A DNA stretch of 64,000 nt. Origin: Candidatus Obscuribacterales bacterium. GTDB lineage: Bacteria > Cyanobacteriota > Vampirovibrionia > Obscuribacterales > Obscuribacteraceae. Below the pieces are notes generated by a model. That model had not been told where the DNA came from, ran no database searches, and saw only the letters and a list, made by a program, of their open reading frames with translations. Of this stretch, positions 45,958 through 55,457 are shown piece after piece (within the stretch, counting starts at the first letter, position 1; every line of letters starts with the position of its first letter). The stretch spans positions 1-64,000 of the forward strand of contig JACKCM010000007.1 of the NCBI GenBank assembly GCA_020634035.1, written 5' to 3'. Both the position numbers and the translations under genes were made by a program.

Positions 45958-48900
45958 ATGAAATTTAGAAAAAGTATCAATCTAGCCGCAGCCCTGGTAG
46001 TACTATGTCATCAGGTCTCTATTTCTGCTCTCGCTAGTGATTATTTACCAGCCAATACCGTAGCCGATTTGCGTCTGCAGCGAACTCGCTGCGTTACAAT
46101 TGGCTTCCATCAGCCAATTCGCAATCGATCCATCGAGCAGATGCTGATCAGTATCGATGGAGAGAACCTGCGCAATTTCTCTTTCGACCAGATAAAGAAG
46201 AAGCTCGGTGGTCCATCGGGTTCTGTCGTCAAGGTTGAGTTCGCTCATCCGAATGGTGACATTGAAAGTGAAGAGATCTTGAGAGAGTTTCCAAAAAGCT
46301 GGGAGGAACAGGCTAGTGTTGACTCGATAAGCATGATCGACAGGTTGTTCTCTCCAAATTCCTCAAGCCCCAATAACCTTCTTGAATATACTAACGAGAA
46401 CACCGATCTTATCGGAAAGCTTAAATGTGCTCAAGCGGTGGAAGTCAGTGAAAGTGACGGTAGAAATCGAACTGGCTTCCTGGTCAAGTGTATGTTACTC
46501 AGTCAAGCGGTTGGTGATTTCGATGCGGCAGAAGAATATCTGAAGTTGATCCTAGATTCACTGAAGAGCCAGTCAACCTCTAATTTAAGACAGGCTAATT
46601 CAATATATCGAAGTGCCGTTGTAGTACAGAATCTGGTTGCTCTCGGCAAATCTGCAGAAGCCGAGGAGATTTGCAAATTTCTATCGGCATCGAGGTCCGC
46701 AGGACCCAAGCATCTTCCAGCAGACGTCGGATTGCTCGAAGCCTACTCTTTGATACCAACAAAATCGGCTCAGGCTGCGTGTCGTGAACTGGCGAAGAGA
46801 ATTATTTCTGAGAATAGAGCCAATAAAAAAAATGCATTTTCTGAGAACGCGTTTTGGTTCGCCCAGTATCTGGAGTCTCAGGGCTGGTATAAAGAGGCTA
46901 TAGATATTTATTCTAAGGAATATGATGCTCTCAAGGCGCGACCAACCTATATAGATTTGGCTGGACCTCAGCTTCAAGGTTTTTGTCTATATTCCAGAGC
47001 CAGGCTGGAAGCTATAGTAGGAAGAAAGGAGCAGGCCAAAAAGGACCTTCAGGAAATCCTACGAACATACAACGCCTTGCTTCCCAAACAGAAAGAGCTG
47101 TTGAGTCGATTGCCCGAGTTTTTTCCCAATTTCACCGATATCGAGAAAGCCAGAAATGCTCTCAGTCGTTCTGCCACAGCTATCGTAGAGCCTCCACGAT
47201 TAAGGAGCTATTTAAGTCAGGACCCGTATTTAAATGAGGATGCTTCAGCCTATCGACTGCAATTTCCTCAGGCTCTCAACTGCTTTGCATTACTCAAAGA
47301 GAATGATCAGAAGGGGGCAATGGCAGTCGCTGATAAGCTGATAGACGCATACAGAGAAAGTATCACAGCCGCGCCTTTTCTTTATGTTCGCCAGAATTTG
47401 TTCTGTACTTGCTTGCGGATTATCAGGGCTTTTACCGATAGAGGTTGGTATGATTCTTCGGAAAGACTCTTGTCGGAACTGGAGACTGTCGCCAAGAAGA
47501 GATCGCCGAGGCTCTCGCCTAACAATGTGGCCTGGACTATGATCGCTGCGGAGCGGGCCTATTGCTCTCATCTGGCCAGACCTAAGGACATTCCTGACTG
47601 GTCTTTCTTGCAGAACACCATATCTGATGATGCGAGAAGACGAAGACCGAATACATCTCTGGCTCATCGGCTGCGAGAGCTGGCTCTGGCCTATGCTGGT
47701 GCAGATGAGCTGGAACGAGCAAAATATTTCATTGACCAAGCGATGAATGAGTTGAATTCAACAGTCAGCACAAACCTCAATCTTGAGCTATCGAAGCTTC
47801 CATCCGATTGTAACGCAGCTGTATTTTTCGATGCGGCATACATATATGCCAAGTCTGGTGAATTTAGTAAAGCTGACAAATACCTTGAGCAAGCTTTCAA
47901 GCTTCCATGCAAAGTAGACGGTAGTTTATCGGCACTTCTCTCATCTTTAGCCACTGTATATAGTGATAGTGGACTTGCGCATAGAGCGATATATATTCTC
48001 GAGAAGGTCGAAGAGAAGTTTCCCTCACGAATGGATAGAATTGATGGTGAAAACGCTCATATAAAACTCGTGAAATTTTATCGACAGAGCCGACAGCCTG
48101 CTAAAGCCCTTCGTTTGGTCAAGCGTATAATCAGCGATTCTAGAGGTTCTCCCAATGTCGAAGTCAGTCGTCTGATGGCTGAACTCAGCGAGGAGATGGG
48201 TCAGTATTCCGATGCGGCTAATTACTATTATGAGGCTGGCAGGTTTTACGACACTTTTGCTCAGTCAGAGAGAGAGCGGCTTTTGAAGAATGCGCTTCGA
48301 TGCGCTGTTCTGGTTCCCGGATATGACAGGTCCCGGCTGTCCAAGGTATATGTCGCTCTTGCCGATTTGCCCAGTGGAAACAATCTCAGCAGATCTCTTG
48401 CCTATCGCAAGAAAGCAGTTGAATTATTGAGCGACACAGATCCGGAGAAAGCTAAACAACTTTCGACTGTCGGATATGTAGAAGAGTTGTTGGCCGAGTC
48501 ACGGTTGAAATCAAGCAAGGCAAGTGCTGTTTCGAAAAAGAGGGACTATGACACAAGAATCGCCACTGCAAGAAAGGCCGCAGAACTTGCTTCTAAGAGT
48601 AAATCAAAGGATGCAAGCGACTACTGGTTGCGTCTTGCCTATGCAGAGGTTGAAGCTGGCAGAGTAGACGATGCTGTAGCCGATGCGCGCAGGGCAATTG
48701 CCGCCTATGGTGCCGAGAATGCAAAATATCATTCACTGAGTACTTTTGTTCATCCGGGATTCTGTTTGAAGTTAGCGCATGCCGGTTATCCGGAGAAAGC
48801 GGAGTCTATATTGAAAGAGGCAGACGCTAAAGTAGCTTCTGTCGCCGGTGAAGGCAGCATGCCGGCCCAGGCAGTGATGGCCAATCATTTTGAGTATTTG

Positions 48901-49434
48901 GTTAGAGTCAAAGATTACACCAGGGCGGAGAAAGTACTCAAGTCATTTTTGAGAACTGACTTAAATCAAGGGCGATATGCGCCACCAAATCACGACTTGT
49001 ATGTCTGTGGAGTTGGGCCTTATCCTATTCAGTCAAGCATGGACGCGGTAAAAAAGGTGCTTCAGGTTGCAAGGCAGATGGCAACTGTCAAAAGTGAAGC
49101 CGTTGTCGCATTGCGTTTTCTCAATGAGCTACTGGCGGTGGAGCTAGAGCAATTCAGCAAGGATGACTATCGAGTAGGTCTGACCTACAGTAACATTGCG
49201 CAGGTTCGTTTTGTCGCAGGCCAGAATCAAGAGTCCTATGAAGCTTTCGAAAAGGCTAAAGAGATTATGCACAAGTACGAGGGGATTATGTGGGTTCTGA
49301 GCAGTCTGGGTCCGGATTATTATAGTGTGCTTCGAAAGGTAGGAAAACAATCTGAGATTGAAAGGATGGAGAGCCTGAAACTAGAAGAGCAGCGGCAGCG
49401 ACAGTTGCGTCATATGCGACCACGGCGAAACTAG
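45958..49434 (+). CDS. Exported PDZ/TPR-repeat protein
   Basis: A 1158-residue protein with a signal peptide (INLAAALVVLCHQVSISALAS). Residues about 50-115 look like a PDZ domain (RSIEQMLISIDGENLRNFSFDQIKKKLGGPSGSVVKVEF). The rest is a long series of helical TPR-like pairs such as FAQYLESQGWYKEAIDIYSKEY, AYIYAKSGEFSKADKYLEQAF, EEMGQYSDAANYYYEAGRFY and YVEVEAG-type units. The C-terminus is basic (RQRQLRHMRPRRN). Such proteins act as scaffolds in the periplasm or at the surface; the partner is unknown. AAGAGG lies before the ATG and a fair promoter upstream. The stop overlaps the end of the convergent DUF3592 gene by four bases. Confidence 0.78.
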   Translation: MKFRKSINLAAALVVLCHQVSISALASDYLPANTVADLRLQRTRCVTIGFHQPIRNRSIEQMLISIDGENLRNFSFDQIKKKLGGPSGSVVKVEFAHPNGDIESEEILREFPKSWEEQASVDSISMIDRLFSPNSSSPNNLLEYTNENTDLIGKLKCAQAVEVSESDGRNRTGFLVKCMLLSQAVGDFDAAEEYLKLILDSLKSQSTSNLRQANSIYRSAVVVQNLVALGKSAEAEEICKFLSASRSAGPKHLPADVGLLEAYSLIPTKSAQAACRELAKRIISENRANKKNAFSENAFWFAQYLESQGWYKEAIDIYSKEYDALKARPTYIDLAGPQLQGFCLYSRARLEAIVGRKEQAKKDLQEILRTYNALLPKQKELLSRLPEFFPNFTDIEKARNALSRSATAIVEPPRLRSYLSQDPYLNEDASAYRLQFPQALNCFALLKENDQKGAMAVADKLIDAYRESITAAPFLYVRQNLFCTCLRIIRAFTDRGWYDSSERLLSELETVAKKRSPRLSPNNVAWTMIAAERAYCSHLARPKDIPDWSFLQNTISDDARRRRPNTSLAHRLRELALAYAGADELERAKYFIDQAMNELNSTVSTNLNLELSKLPSDCNAAVFFDAAYIYAKSGEFSKADKYLEQAFKLPCKVDGSLSALLSSLATVYSDSGLAHRAIYILEKVEEKFPSRMDRIDGENAHIKLVKFYRQSRQPAKALRLVKRIISDSRGSPNVEVSRLMAELSEEMGQYSDAANYYYEAGRFYDTFAQSERERLLKNALRCAVLVPGYDRSRLSKVYVALADLPSGNNLSRSLAYRKKAVELLSDTDPEKAKQLSTVGYVEELLAESRLKSSKASAVSKKRDYDTRIATARKAAELASKSKSKDASDYWLRLAYAEVEAGRVDDAVADARRAIAAYGAENAKYHSLSTFVHPGFCLKLAHAGYPEKAESILKEADAKVASVAGEGSMPAQAVMANHFEYLVRVKDYTRAEKVLKSFLRTDLNQGRYAPPNHDLYVCGVGPYPIQSSMDAVKKVLQVARQMATVKSEAVVALRFLNELLAVELEQFSKDDYRVGLTYSNIAQVRFVAGQNQESYEAFEKAKEIMHKYEGIMWVLSSLGPDYYSVLRKVGKQSEIERMESLKLEEQRQRQLRHMRPRRN

Positions 49435-49892
49435 TTGTTGAAAGGATCGTATTCCGGGCTTTCCCAGCCATTGATCGCACCGAATACACTCAGCAAGAAG
49501 GGAGCCGTGGTGCAGAACATCAGGATGATCACCGACATGGACCAGCCTTTTTCAACCACTGCTTCGGCAGGATTTTTCGGATTATAAAAGATGGTTATGC
49601 TGCGCCCGATCTCGGGGTCGACTCCGTTGTATCTGGTCTTGCTTGCTCCCGGGCGAAAGTTTGTTTCCAGACCGACTTTGTGCGCTAGCAAATCAACTGC
49701 GGTCTGGTTCGAAGTGGTGTAGGTCCCTTTGCCGACGTTGAATAAAATCAAACGATGGTCGACCTCATTCTCCCTGATCACTCCGTTAGCAGGAATCCAA
49801 TTCTCTGTGTCGCTGACCAGCTTGGCCAGTACTACAGAGCTGGCGATACAAACGACGGCGACGATGGTTAGAAGGAATGGCATGAAGATCAC
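49431..49892 (-). CDS. DUF3592-type membrane protein
   Basis: A 153-residue protein with a membrane helix at each end: about residues 4-24 and 120-142. Between them lies a small beta domain with ITIFYNPKNPAEAVVEKGW, the hallmark of DUF3592, in which a modified OB-like fold sits outside the membrane. Function unknown. The N-terminus has two possible ATGs (49892 and 49883). A hairpin repeat lies about 80 bases upstream of the start. Confidence 0.75.
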   Translation of the reverse strand: MIFMPFLLTIVAVVCIASSVVLAKLVSDTENWIPANGVIRENEVDHRLILFNVGKGTYTTSNQTAVDLLAHKVGLETNFRPGASKTRYNGVDPEIGRSITIFYNPKNPAEAVVEKGWSMSVIILMFCTTAPFLLSVFGAINGWESPEYDPFNN

Positions 49893-49971
49893 TTGGAAGG
49901 TGTCAGTTCTTTTAGTGTAAGGCTGCCGAAGGGAGCGGTCAACTTGAAAAGCATTACAAAGGAATATATAA

Positions 49972-50030
49972 GACCTGATTTCTTCCCTTGTATGGGTCTT
50001 TCTGAAGTGGCAAGGGGGTCTTGACGCTTT
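49972..50030 (+). repeat. 59-bp hairpin repeat, copy A
   Basis: Identical to 55357-55415 at about 51 of 59 bases. Both copies can fold: CCCTTG (49985-49990) pairs with CAAGGG (50011-50016), and inside it CTT/AAG closes a TCTG loop at 50001-50004. The differences fall mainly in the part between the two stems. It ends in TCTTGACGCTTT and lies about 120 bases before the SNF2 helicase start. It could be a REP-like element, a conserved leader or a recombination scar. Confidence 0.65.
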
Positions 50031-50149
50031 GTTTTATTGAGACCTATGCGGGGCTTGTGTTTGTTTTCGGCTCTGGTACATTCGAAAAGAAACTGTTTCT
50101 TTTTACCCCGGCGAGTCTGTGCAGGCTCCCGGAAGCGAGGCGATCTCAA

Positions 50150-53100
50150 ATGCAGGAAGTCTTGCCGAGTACTTTAATTATGCTACAGCGGATCTTCGAT
50201 GAGGAGACCATTCGCCTTGCGCTTGCTCTAGCAAGAGAAGAGGTCGATCTGAAGATCGAGTATTTTGTCGAGAGCGGAGATCTGCTATATGGACAGCTCA
50301 TCTGCAATAGTCTCATTTTGGCGTCCACCTGTATTCACTTCAATAGTCTACCTTCGATTATTTGTTGTATCGAGTGTTCTTGTACTAAAGGAGGAGCTTG
50401 CCAGCATAGCGCTCTGGCCCTGGGTAGTTATCTAGATTCATTGGACTTCGATAGACCTCACAGTCTGGCGTTTGGATCTCTTGGTGCGGCTTGTTCAAGG
50501 CGGTCGATATCTGGGCGGGACGTTGTCGGTAACTCTTCGGAGGATTCGCAAGAGTTATCCTGCAGTCCGATTCTGCCTGGTATGATCGCCATGGGTCAAA
50601 CCGCAGAGCAGACCTATTCTAATCTCTCATTTGCCTTTGAGAAATTGAGAGAGGCTGGGATTTGCAGTGTTGATACCAGAGACAATGGCATCGTTCAATC
50701 GAATATAGACATTAATGAATTAACTATCGATGACGAAAAGCTGATTTATATAGTCGAGACGCGTAAGCGTCGCATCAATTCTCCTGATTTGACCGCGTTT
50801 GCGGTCAGGGTTCATAAGAATGGCAGGCTCGGGCGAAAAAGGGCGATCAGTTTTGGAGAGGTCGAGACGCTGGCAGCCCAGAGTGATCTGCCTCTGGATT
50901 ATGCCATCGGTTCGCTCAAGAAAGGAATTGAACAGTGGGAGCTAAACAGAGCCTATTCTTATCACGAGTTTCCGGATGATTACCACGATGTCTTCAAGCT
51001 TCTCATGACTCGTATCCTCAAGACCGGACGATGTTTCCTGGGATGTAGAGATGGACCACTTCTACATCTTGGGCGTGAGTTACCCGGACGTTTCCAGTGG
51101 CAGGAAGTATACCGCAATACATATAAGTTGGCTCTGGTGGCTGTCGATGGTAAAAGGACGATCCCGGTGATGCCGTGGTGTTGTCCCTGGTATCGTGATG
51201 CTTACACTGGCCGGTTTGGACCGGTTGATATTCCCGGGGCAGAGTTTCTCCACTCTAGAGTTCTTGAGCTCAATCCTCTCGATGGTCGTGACGCGACCGC
51301 CTTTGCGGTCCGGTTGGCTCGAAGTGGTCTCAGTAAGTATATTTCTCTTCCTCCGTCCCCGAGTCCTAAAATCGAGTTAAAACTGGTAGATAGAAAACCT
51401 GTTCTCAATACAAGTTATTTGCCTGCCCTCCCCGGCAGCAGCGAGGGCAAGAGTTCGGATGATAATAGCTGTTCTGTTTTGCACCTCAGCTATCCATCGA
51501 TGGCGCTTACAGACAGGGTCTACTATGACAAAAAGGGCAGAAAAATAGTCGAGGTTCAGGACAGAGCTTACAGAGATACTCAGCTTCAAATGATCAGAGA
51601 TTTGGGCTTTGTCGATATTACAGACAAAGTTGAGGGTGCTGATGAGGACGAGCATTTCTTCTGTGCGAGCAGTCCTGATAGTTGGGACGAGTTAAACGAA
51701 CATGCGCTGGCGTGCTTGAGCGATGGAGGCATCGATATTGAAGAAGGCTTCTTGAATACGGTAAAACCTGTGGTGCTGGACGAGGGGGATATTACTTTCG
51801 AGGTCGATGAGTCGAGTGGGCTCTCCTGGTGGTTTTCGCTAGTGGCTTTCATTAACGTAGGAGATAGAAAGATCCCGCTAATGCCGGTGGTCAAAAGTGC
51901 CCTCGATAAGCTTCCTGTGATTTCGCAGCAATCTGTTGATGCTTTGAATCGGGATGGTCGTTTTTACGCCAGTCTCGAAGATGGCACCAGAATCAGCATG
52001 CCCTTTGCCAGAATCAAGGCTATTCTAGAAGCACTACAAGAGCTGCTGAGTGATCATGGTATGGGGATGTCTGCGGTTCAGGCGGCTAATTTGTTTCTGG
52101 ATGAAGGTCTGGATCGTGCTGTCTGGCTCAATGCCGATAAGCTGAAGCAGACAGCTTTGATTCTCAAAGAGTTGTGTGAGCTCGAGGGCAAGGCGCCGCC
52201 TGTGGTGCCGGATATTTTTAAGGGCAAGCTCAGACCATATCAGCTTATCGGTTTGCAGTGGTTGCAGATTCTTTCTGCAGCAGGCATGGGCGGGATTCTT
52301 GCCGATGACATGGGACTGGGTAAGACCATCCAACTTATTGCCCACATATGCAAAGAGAAAGTCGCAGGACGGTTGGAAGGAGAGCCATTTCTTGTCATCT
52401 GTCCCACCAGCGTGGTGCCTAATTGGCTAAGCGAGGTTCGCAATTTTGCCCCTAGTCTTTCTATTCATGTTCACAGTGGTCCCGCGCGTTCTAGAGAGGA
52501 GGGCGCCTTTGAAGGCGTCGATATTGTGCTCTCCAGTTACGCTTTGCTTTTGCGCGATCAAGCGTTGTTTACGTCAGTATCATGGTCCGGGGTGGCGCTG
52601 GACGAGGCTCAGTATATAAAAAATCCCCTGACCAAAGTTGCTAAGAGCGCCCGAGATCTGATTGCACGGTATAGATTTTGCCTCACCGGAACACCGGTAG
52701 AAAATCACCTGGGAGAGCTCTGGTCTTTGTTTCATTTTTTGATGCCAGGAATTCTGGGCACAAAAAGGTGGTTCAACGCAAATATAAGAATTCCTGTTGA
52801 GAAGTTTCGGGATTATCGAATGTTGAAGGTGCTTTCGATGAGAATCAGACCTCTGGTACTGCGCCGCACCAAGCTAGAGGTCTTGCCGGAACTCCCCGAG
52901 AAAACCGAGATCATAAAGTTTGTGGACCTCGGGCCAGAGCAACTGGATCTGTATGAATCTGTCCGGCTCTCTTGCGAAGCTGAGATTCGAGCGGAGATTG
53001 AGAGCAAGGGCATTGCCGCCGCCCAGATTGTTATCATCAAATCGCTGCTTCAACTGAGGCAGGTCTGCTGTGATCCTCGAATCGTAAGAGTAGAAGCTGC

Positions 53101-53641
53101 CAGGTCAACAAAAGAGAGCGCTAAGTTAACCGCTTTGATGGAAATGGTAGAGGAACTCCTTGGAGAAGGGCGGAGGATGCTTATCTTTTCTCAGTTTACG
53201 AGGATGCTTGATATTGTCGCCGATGAACTCGATAGTCGATCAGTCAGCTATGTGGAGCTGAGAGGTGCAACCATCGATAGGGTCACACCGGTGCGTCGCT
53301 TTCAAGATGGTGAAGTGCCGGTGTTTTTGATCAGTCTCAAAGCTGGCGGTGTCGGTTTGAACCTTACCTCTGCCGATATTGTTATCCACTATGACCTGTG
53401 GTGGAATCCTGCTGTGGAGTCCCAGGCGACTGACCGCGCCTATCGAATTGGTCAAGAGAAGCCGGTGTTTGTTTACAAGCTGGTGGCATACGGGACCATA
53501 GAGCAGAAATTGATGGTGTTGCAAGCAAAGAAACGAGAGCTTGCTCAAGGGATCTATGACGATCGGGGCAACGCCGACACGCACTTCTCTGAAGGGGATC
53601 TGGAGCATCTTCTTGCGCCTATCCAAAGAGAAGATGAATAG
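50150..53641 (+). CDS. SWIM zinc-finger SNF2-family helicase
   Basis: About 1163 residues from ATG 50150 (GAGG nine bases upstream; the frame stays open from 50021). A SWIM zinc finger lies near residues 74-86 (CIECSCTKGGACQH). A long middle part (about 100-690) holds the SNF2-associated region found in bacterial HepA/RapA-like proteins. The motor follows: Walker A DDMGLGKT (about 719), DEAQ box (about 818), LTGTPVENHLGELWSLF, then in the second lobe SLKAGGVGLNLTSAD and QATDRAYRIGQ. All motifs are intact. Such proteins translocate on DNA and remodel protein-DNA complexes; the SWIM-SNF2 type is common in bacteria and sometimes lies in defence islands. Downstream is an AbiE-type pair, so a defence link is possible but not shown. 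Confidence 0.88.
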   Translation: MQEVLPSTLIMLQRIFDEETIRLALALAREEVDLKIEYFVESGDLLYGQLICNSLILASTCIHFNSLPSIICCIECSCTKGGACQHSALALGSYLDSLDFDRPHSLAFGSLGAACSRRSISGRDVVGNSSEDSQELSCSPILPGMIAMGQTAEQTYSNLSFAFEKLREAGICSVDTRDNGIVQSNIDINELTIDDEKLIYIVETRKRRINSPDLTAFAVRVHKNGRLGRKRAISFGEVETLAAQSDLPLDYAIGSLKKGIEQWELNRAYSYHEFPDDYHDVFKLLMTRILKTGRCFLGCRDGPLLHLGRELPGRFQWQEVYRNTYKLALVAVDGKRTIPVMPWCCPWYRDAYTGRFGPVDIPGAEFLHSRVLELNPLDGRDATAFAVRLARSGLSKYISLPPSPSPKIELKLVDRKPVLNTSYLPALPGSSEGKSSDDNSCSVLHLSYPSMALTDRVYYDKKGRKIVEVQDRAYRDTQLQMIRDLGFVDITDKVEGADEDEHFFCASSPDSWDELNEHALACLSDGGIDIEEGFLNTVKPVVLDEGDITFEVDESSGLSWWFSLVAFINVGDRKIPLMPVVKSALDKLPVISQQSVDALNRDGRFYASLEDGTRISMPFARIKAILEALQELLSDHGMGMSAVQAANLFLDEGLDRAVWLNADKLKQTALILKELCELEGKAPPVVPDIFKGKLRPYQLIGLQWLQILSAAGMGGILADDMGLGKTIQLIAHICKEKVAGRLEGEPFLVICPTSVVPNWLSEVRNFAPSLSIHVHSGPARSREEGAFEGVDIVLSSYALLLRDQALFTSVSWSGVALDEAQYIKNPLTKVAKSARDLIARYRFCLTGTPVENHLGELWSLFHFLMPGILGTKRWFNANIRIPVEKFRDYRMLKVLSMRIRPLVLRRTKLEVLPELPEKTEIIKFVDLGPEQLDLYESVRLSCEAEIRAEIESKGIAAAQIVIIKSLLQLRQVCCDPRIVRVEAARSTKESAKLTALMEMVEELLGEGRRMLIFSQFTRMLDIVADELDSRSVSYVELRGATIDRVTPVRRFQDGEVPVFLISLKAGGVGLNLTSADIVIHYDLWWNPAVESQATDRAYRIGQEKPVFVYKLVAYGTIEQKLMVLQAKKRELAQGIYDDRGNADTHFSEGDLEHLLAPIQREDE

Positions 53642-53702
53642 AGCGGGGGCCGATCCTAATTCTTCATATTAGATTGACCGAATCTTTGTACTGGTTTGGG
53701 TC

Positions 53703-53732
53703 TTGCCAATATGTTAGAAAAGATGCTATAGT
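53703..53732 (+). promoter_or_regulatory. Promoter of the AbiEi/AbiEii operon
   Basis: TTGCCA at 53703-53708 and TATAGT at 53727-53732 are separated by 18 bases, a good sigma70 match. The -10 box lies inside an inverted repeat, which suggests repression by a bound protein. Confidence 0.6.
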
Positions 53733-53741
53733 AATCTAACA
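53712..53741. promoter_or_regulatory. Inverted-repeat operator over the abiE promoter
   Basis: TGTTAGA at 53712-53718 is repeated inverted as TCTAACA at 53735-53741, with a 16-base spacer that contains the -10 box. AbiEi antitoxins of other systems bind inverted repeats in their own promoter, so this is the likely autoregulatory site. The match of arms is perfect. Confidence 0.6.
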
Positions 53742-53758
53742 ACAGAGAGGTATCTGAA

Positions 53759-54382
53759 GTGACAACTGCGAAGGCGATCAGGCAAGCCATTGAAGCAATG
53801 CCCGAAGGTAAGCCGTTTTTGACAAAAGATCTTCTTGGGCTGGGTACACGTGCTGCAGTCGATCAAGTGCTCTATAGAATGGCCAAAAATGAGGAAATTG
53901 TACGAGTCGCCCGTGGCATTTACGCGCGTCCAAAGTGGAACAAGTATGTAAAAGCTCCGGTTCTGCCAGAGCCTTATGAAGTTGCCGCATTGATTGCCAA
54001 AACAAGAGGCGTCAAAGTCGGCGTGACCGGAGCAGAGGCTGCTCATCGGCTAGGTCTGTCAACACAGATGCCGACTCAACCTGTCTACTTAACCACTGGC
54101 CGGACTGGCGAAGTTAAGCTGGGTAAAAACACCATCCGCCTTCGGCATGTTTCTCCTCGTCAGATGCAGTATGCAGGAACAGAAGTTGGTGTCGCGATAG
54201 CTGCTATTCGTTATCTGGGAAAAGAATTCGTCACCGCGCGCGTTATTTCTTCTCTCGAGCGAGCCCTGACAAAGGATGATTTTGAAACGCTTCGCACGGC
54301 TACGACCGCACTGCCTGGCTGGGCGATGGACAAATTCTTTCAATATGAGGCTCGCCATGGCGGACGAGTTTCTTCGGCTTAG
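53759..54382 (+). CDS. AbiEi/DUF6088-type antitoxin and transcription regulator
   Basis: A 207-residue protein with an N-terminal winged helix (AVDQVLYRMAKNEEIVRVARGIYARP, about residues 32-58) and a C-terminal domain as in the DUF6088/AbiEi family (GVKVGVTGAEAAHRLGLSTQMP, VYLTTGRTG, IRLRHVSPRQM). In AbiE systems this partner represses the operon and counters the toxin AbiEii without a direct complex (type IV). Start is GTG 53759 with AGAGG eight bases upstream. Its end overlaps the toxin gene by 26 bases. A promoter with an inverted-repeat operator lies just in front. Confidence 0.83.
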   Translation: MTTAKAIRQAIEAMPEGKPFLTKDLLGLGTRAAVDQVLYRMAKNEEIVRVARGIYARPKWNKYVKAPVLPEPYEVAALIAKTRGVKVGVTGAEAAHRLGLSTQMPTQPVYLTTGRTGEVKLGKNTIRLRHVSPRQMQYAGTEVGVAIAAIRYLGKEFVTARVISSLERALTKDDFETLRTATTALPGWAMDKFFQYEARHGGRVSSA

Positions 54383-55343
54383 CGCAGAAGTCCAGCAAGA
54401 AGTAATAAACGCAGCAGCCTCGAAGTTGGGGATGTTACCCGCGGTGCTGGAAAAGGACGTTTGGGTTTGCTATGTATTGAAGATTCTTTATGCTATGCCA
54501 GATCGAAGACCGATGGTTTTCAAAGGTGGCACGTCGCTGTCGAAAGTTTTCAACTTGATTAATCGCTTTTCAGAGGACATAGATGTTTCTATCGACTTCC
54601 TTGAAGATTACGCGAAGCCAATCTCTAAAACTAAAGCAGGAAAAATAAGAGACGAAATCGAATCGAATTTGCGAATCTATAAAAGTGATAGATTGCTCCC
54701 AGTCTTAAGCAAAGAAGCGCGTCTTTACGGACTGACCGTTGAAGCAGGTGATACCGATTGGGAAATACACGTCAATTACAATTCTGTCTTAAAAAGTATT
54801 CCGAGTTATTTGAAAGCTCGAGTTAAAATCGAGTTGAGTGGACGAAATGAGATCGTTCCAAGTTCGCGGCATGTCGTACATCCTTATCTCCAGGAGCAGA
54901 CGACGGATCTTCTTTTTCCTGAAGCTGCAGTGGATGCTCTTTCCGCCGAGCGGACCTTCTGGGAGAAGGTTACTCTGATTCATGCAGGTTTAAATGCTGG
55001 TACTATTCAAAGATCTCCTCATCGTCTGTCGCGTCATTGGTCGGATATCTCGGTCATTGCTAAGACAGATACCGGCGAGCGAGCAATCAGGGATGAAGAG
55101 CTGCTTCTCAAGGTTGTCGACCACAAAGACTCATTCTGGCGGGATGGTAAGGCTAAATACGACGATTGTCGAAACAGAAAGTTTAAACTGGTTCCAACTG
55201 GCAATACACTAAATCTGCTCAAAGCTGACTATCAAGCCATGGTTGAATCCGGGATGTTTTTCAGCGAAAGACCAGCTTTGTTTGAGGAGATCATTGATGA
55301 CATTCAGAGACTTGAATCTCGGCTTAATGGACGGTCTGTATAG
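54357..55343 (+). CDS. AbiEii/AbiGii-type nucleotidyltransferase toxin
   Basis: A 328-residue protein of the AbiEii family. The nucleotidyltransferase motif is FKGGTSLSKVFNLINRFSEDIDVSIDF (about residues 47-73): GG-x-S followed by the D-x-D pair. FWEKVTLIH (about 200) and RLSRHWSDIS (about 222) are also typical. AbiEii-like toxins use nucleotides, in some cases to modify tRNA ends, and stop growth. The frame is open from 54276, but ATG 54357 has GAGG six bases upstream and gives the normal N-terminus; ATG 54345 is an alternative. It overlaps the antitoxin gene, the usual coupled layout. Role may be phage defence or plasmid/island stability. Confidence 0.86.
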   Translation: MADEFLRLSAEVQQEVINAAASKLGMLPAVLEKDVWVCYVLKILYAMPDRRPMVFKGGTSLSKVFNLINRFSEDIDVSIDFLEDYAKPISKTKAGKIRDEIESNLRIYKSDRLLPVLSKEARLYGLTVEAGDTDWEIHVNYNSVLKSIPSYLKARVKIELSGRNEIVPSSRHVVHPYLQEQTTDLLFPEAAVDALSAERTFWEKVTLIHAGLNAGTIQRSPHRLSRHWSDISVIAKTDTGERAIRDEELLLKVVDHKDSFWRDGKAKYDDCRNRKFKLVPTGNTLNLLKADYQAMVESGMFFSERPALFEEIIDDIQRLESRLNGRSV

Positions 55344-55356
55344 TCCGAATTCATAT

Positions 55357-55415
55357 GACTTGATTTCTTCCCTTATGTCAGGCTTTCTGAAGCGACAAGG
55401 GGGTCTTGACGCTTT
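55357..55415 (+). repeat. 59-bp hairpin repeat, copy B
   Basis: Second copy of the element at 49972-50030. Here the stems are CCCTT/AAGGG, GTC/GAC and GCTT/AAGC around the loop TCTG, so some base changes between copies keep or swap pairs. It lies 13 bases past the AbiEii stop and about 40 bases before the HigA-like gene. Confidence 0.65.
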
Positions 55416-55457
55416 CTTGTTTGGATTAATTCTGTTCCCGAATGGGAAACTATAAAT

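Noticed and set aside
49889..50149. An 86-codon minus-strand frame in front of the DUF3592 gene
   Set aside because: It crosses the hairpin repeat and the helicase leader, and shows no domain or ribosome site.
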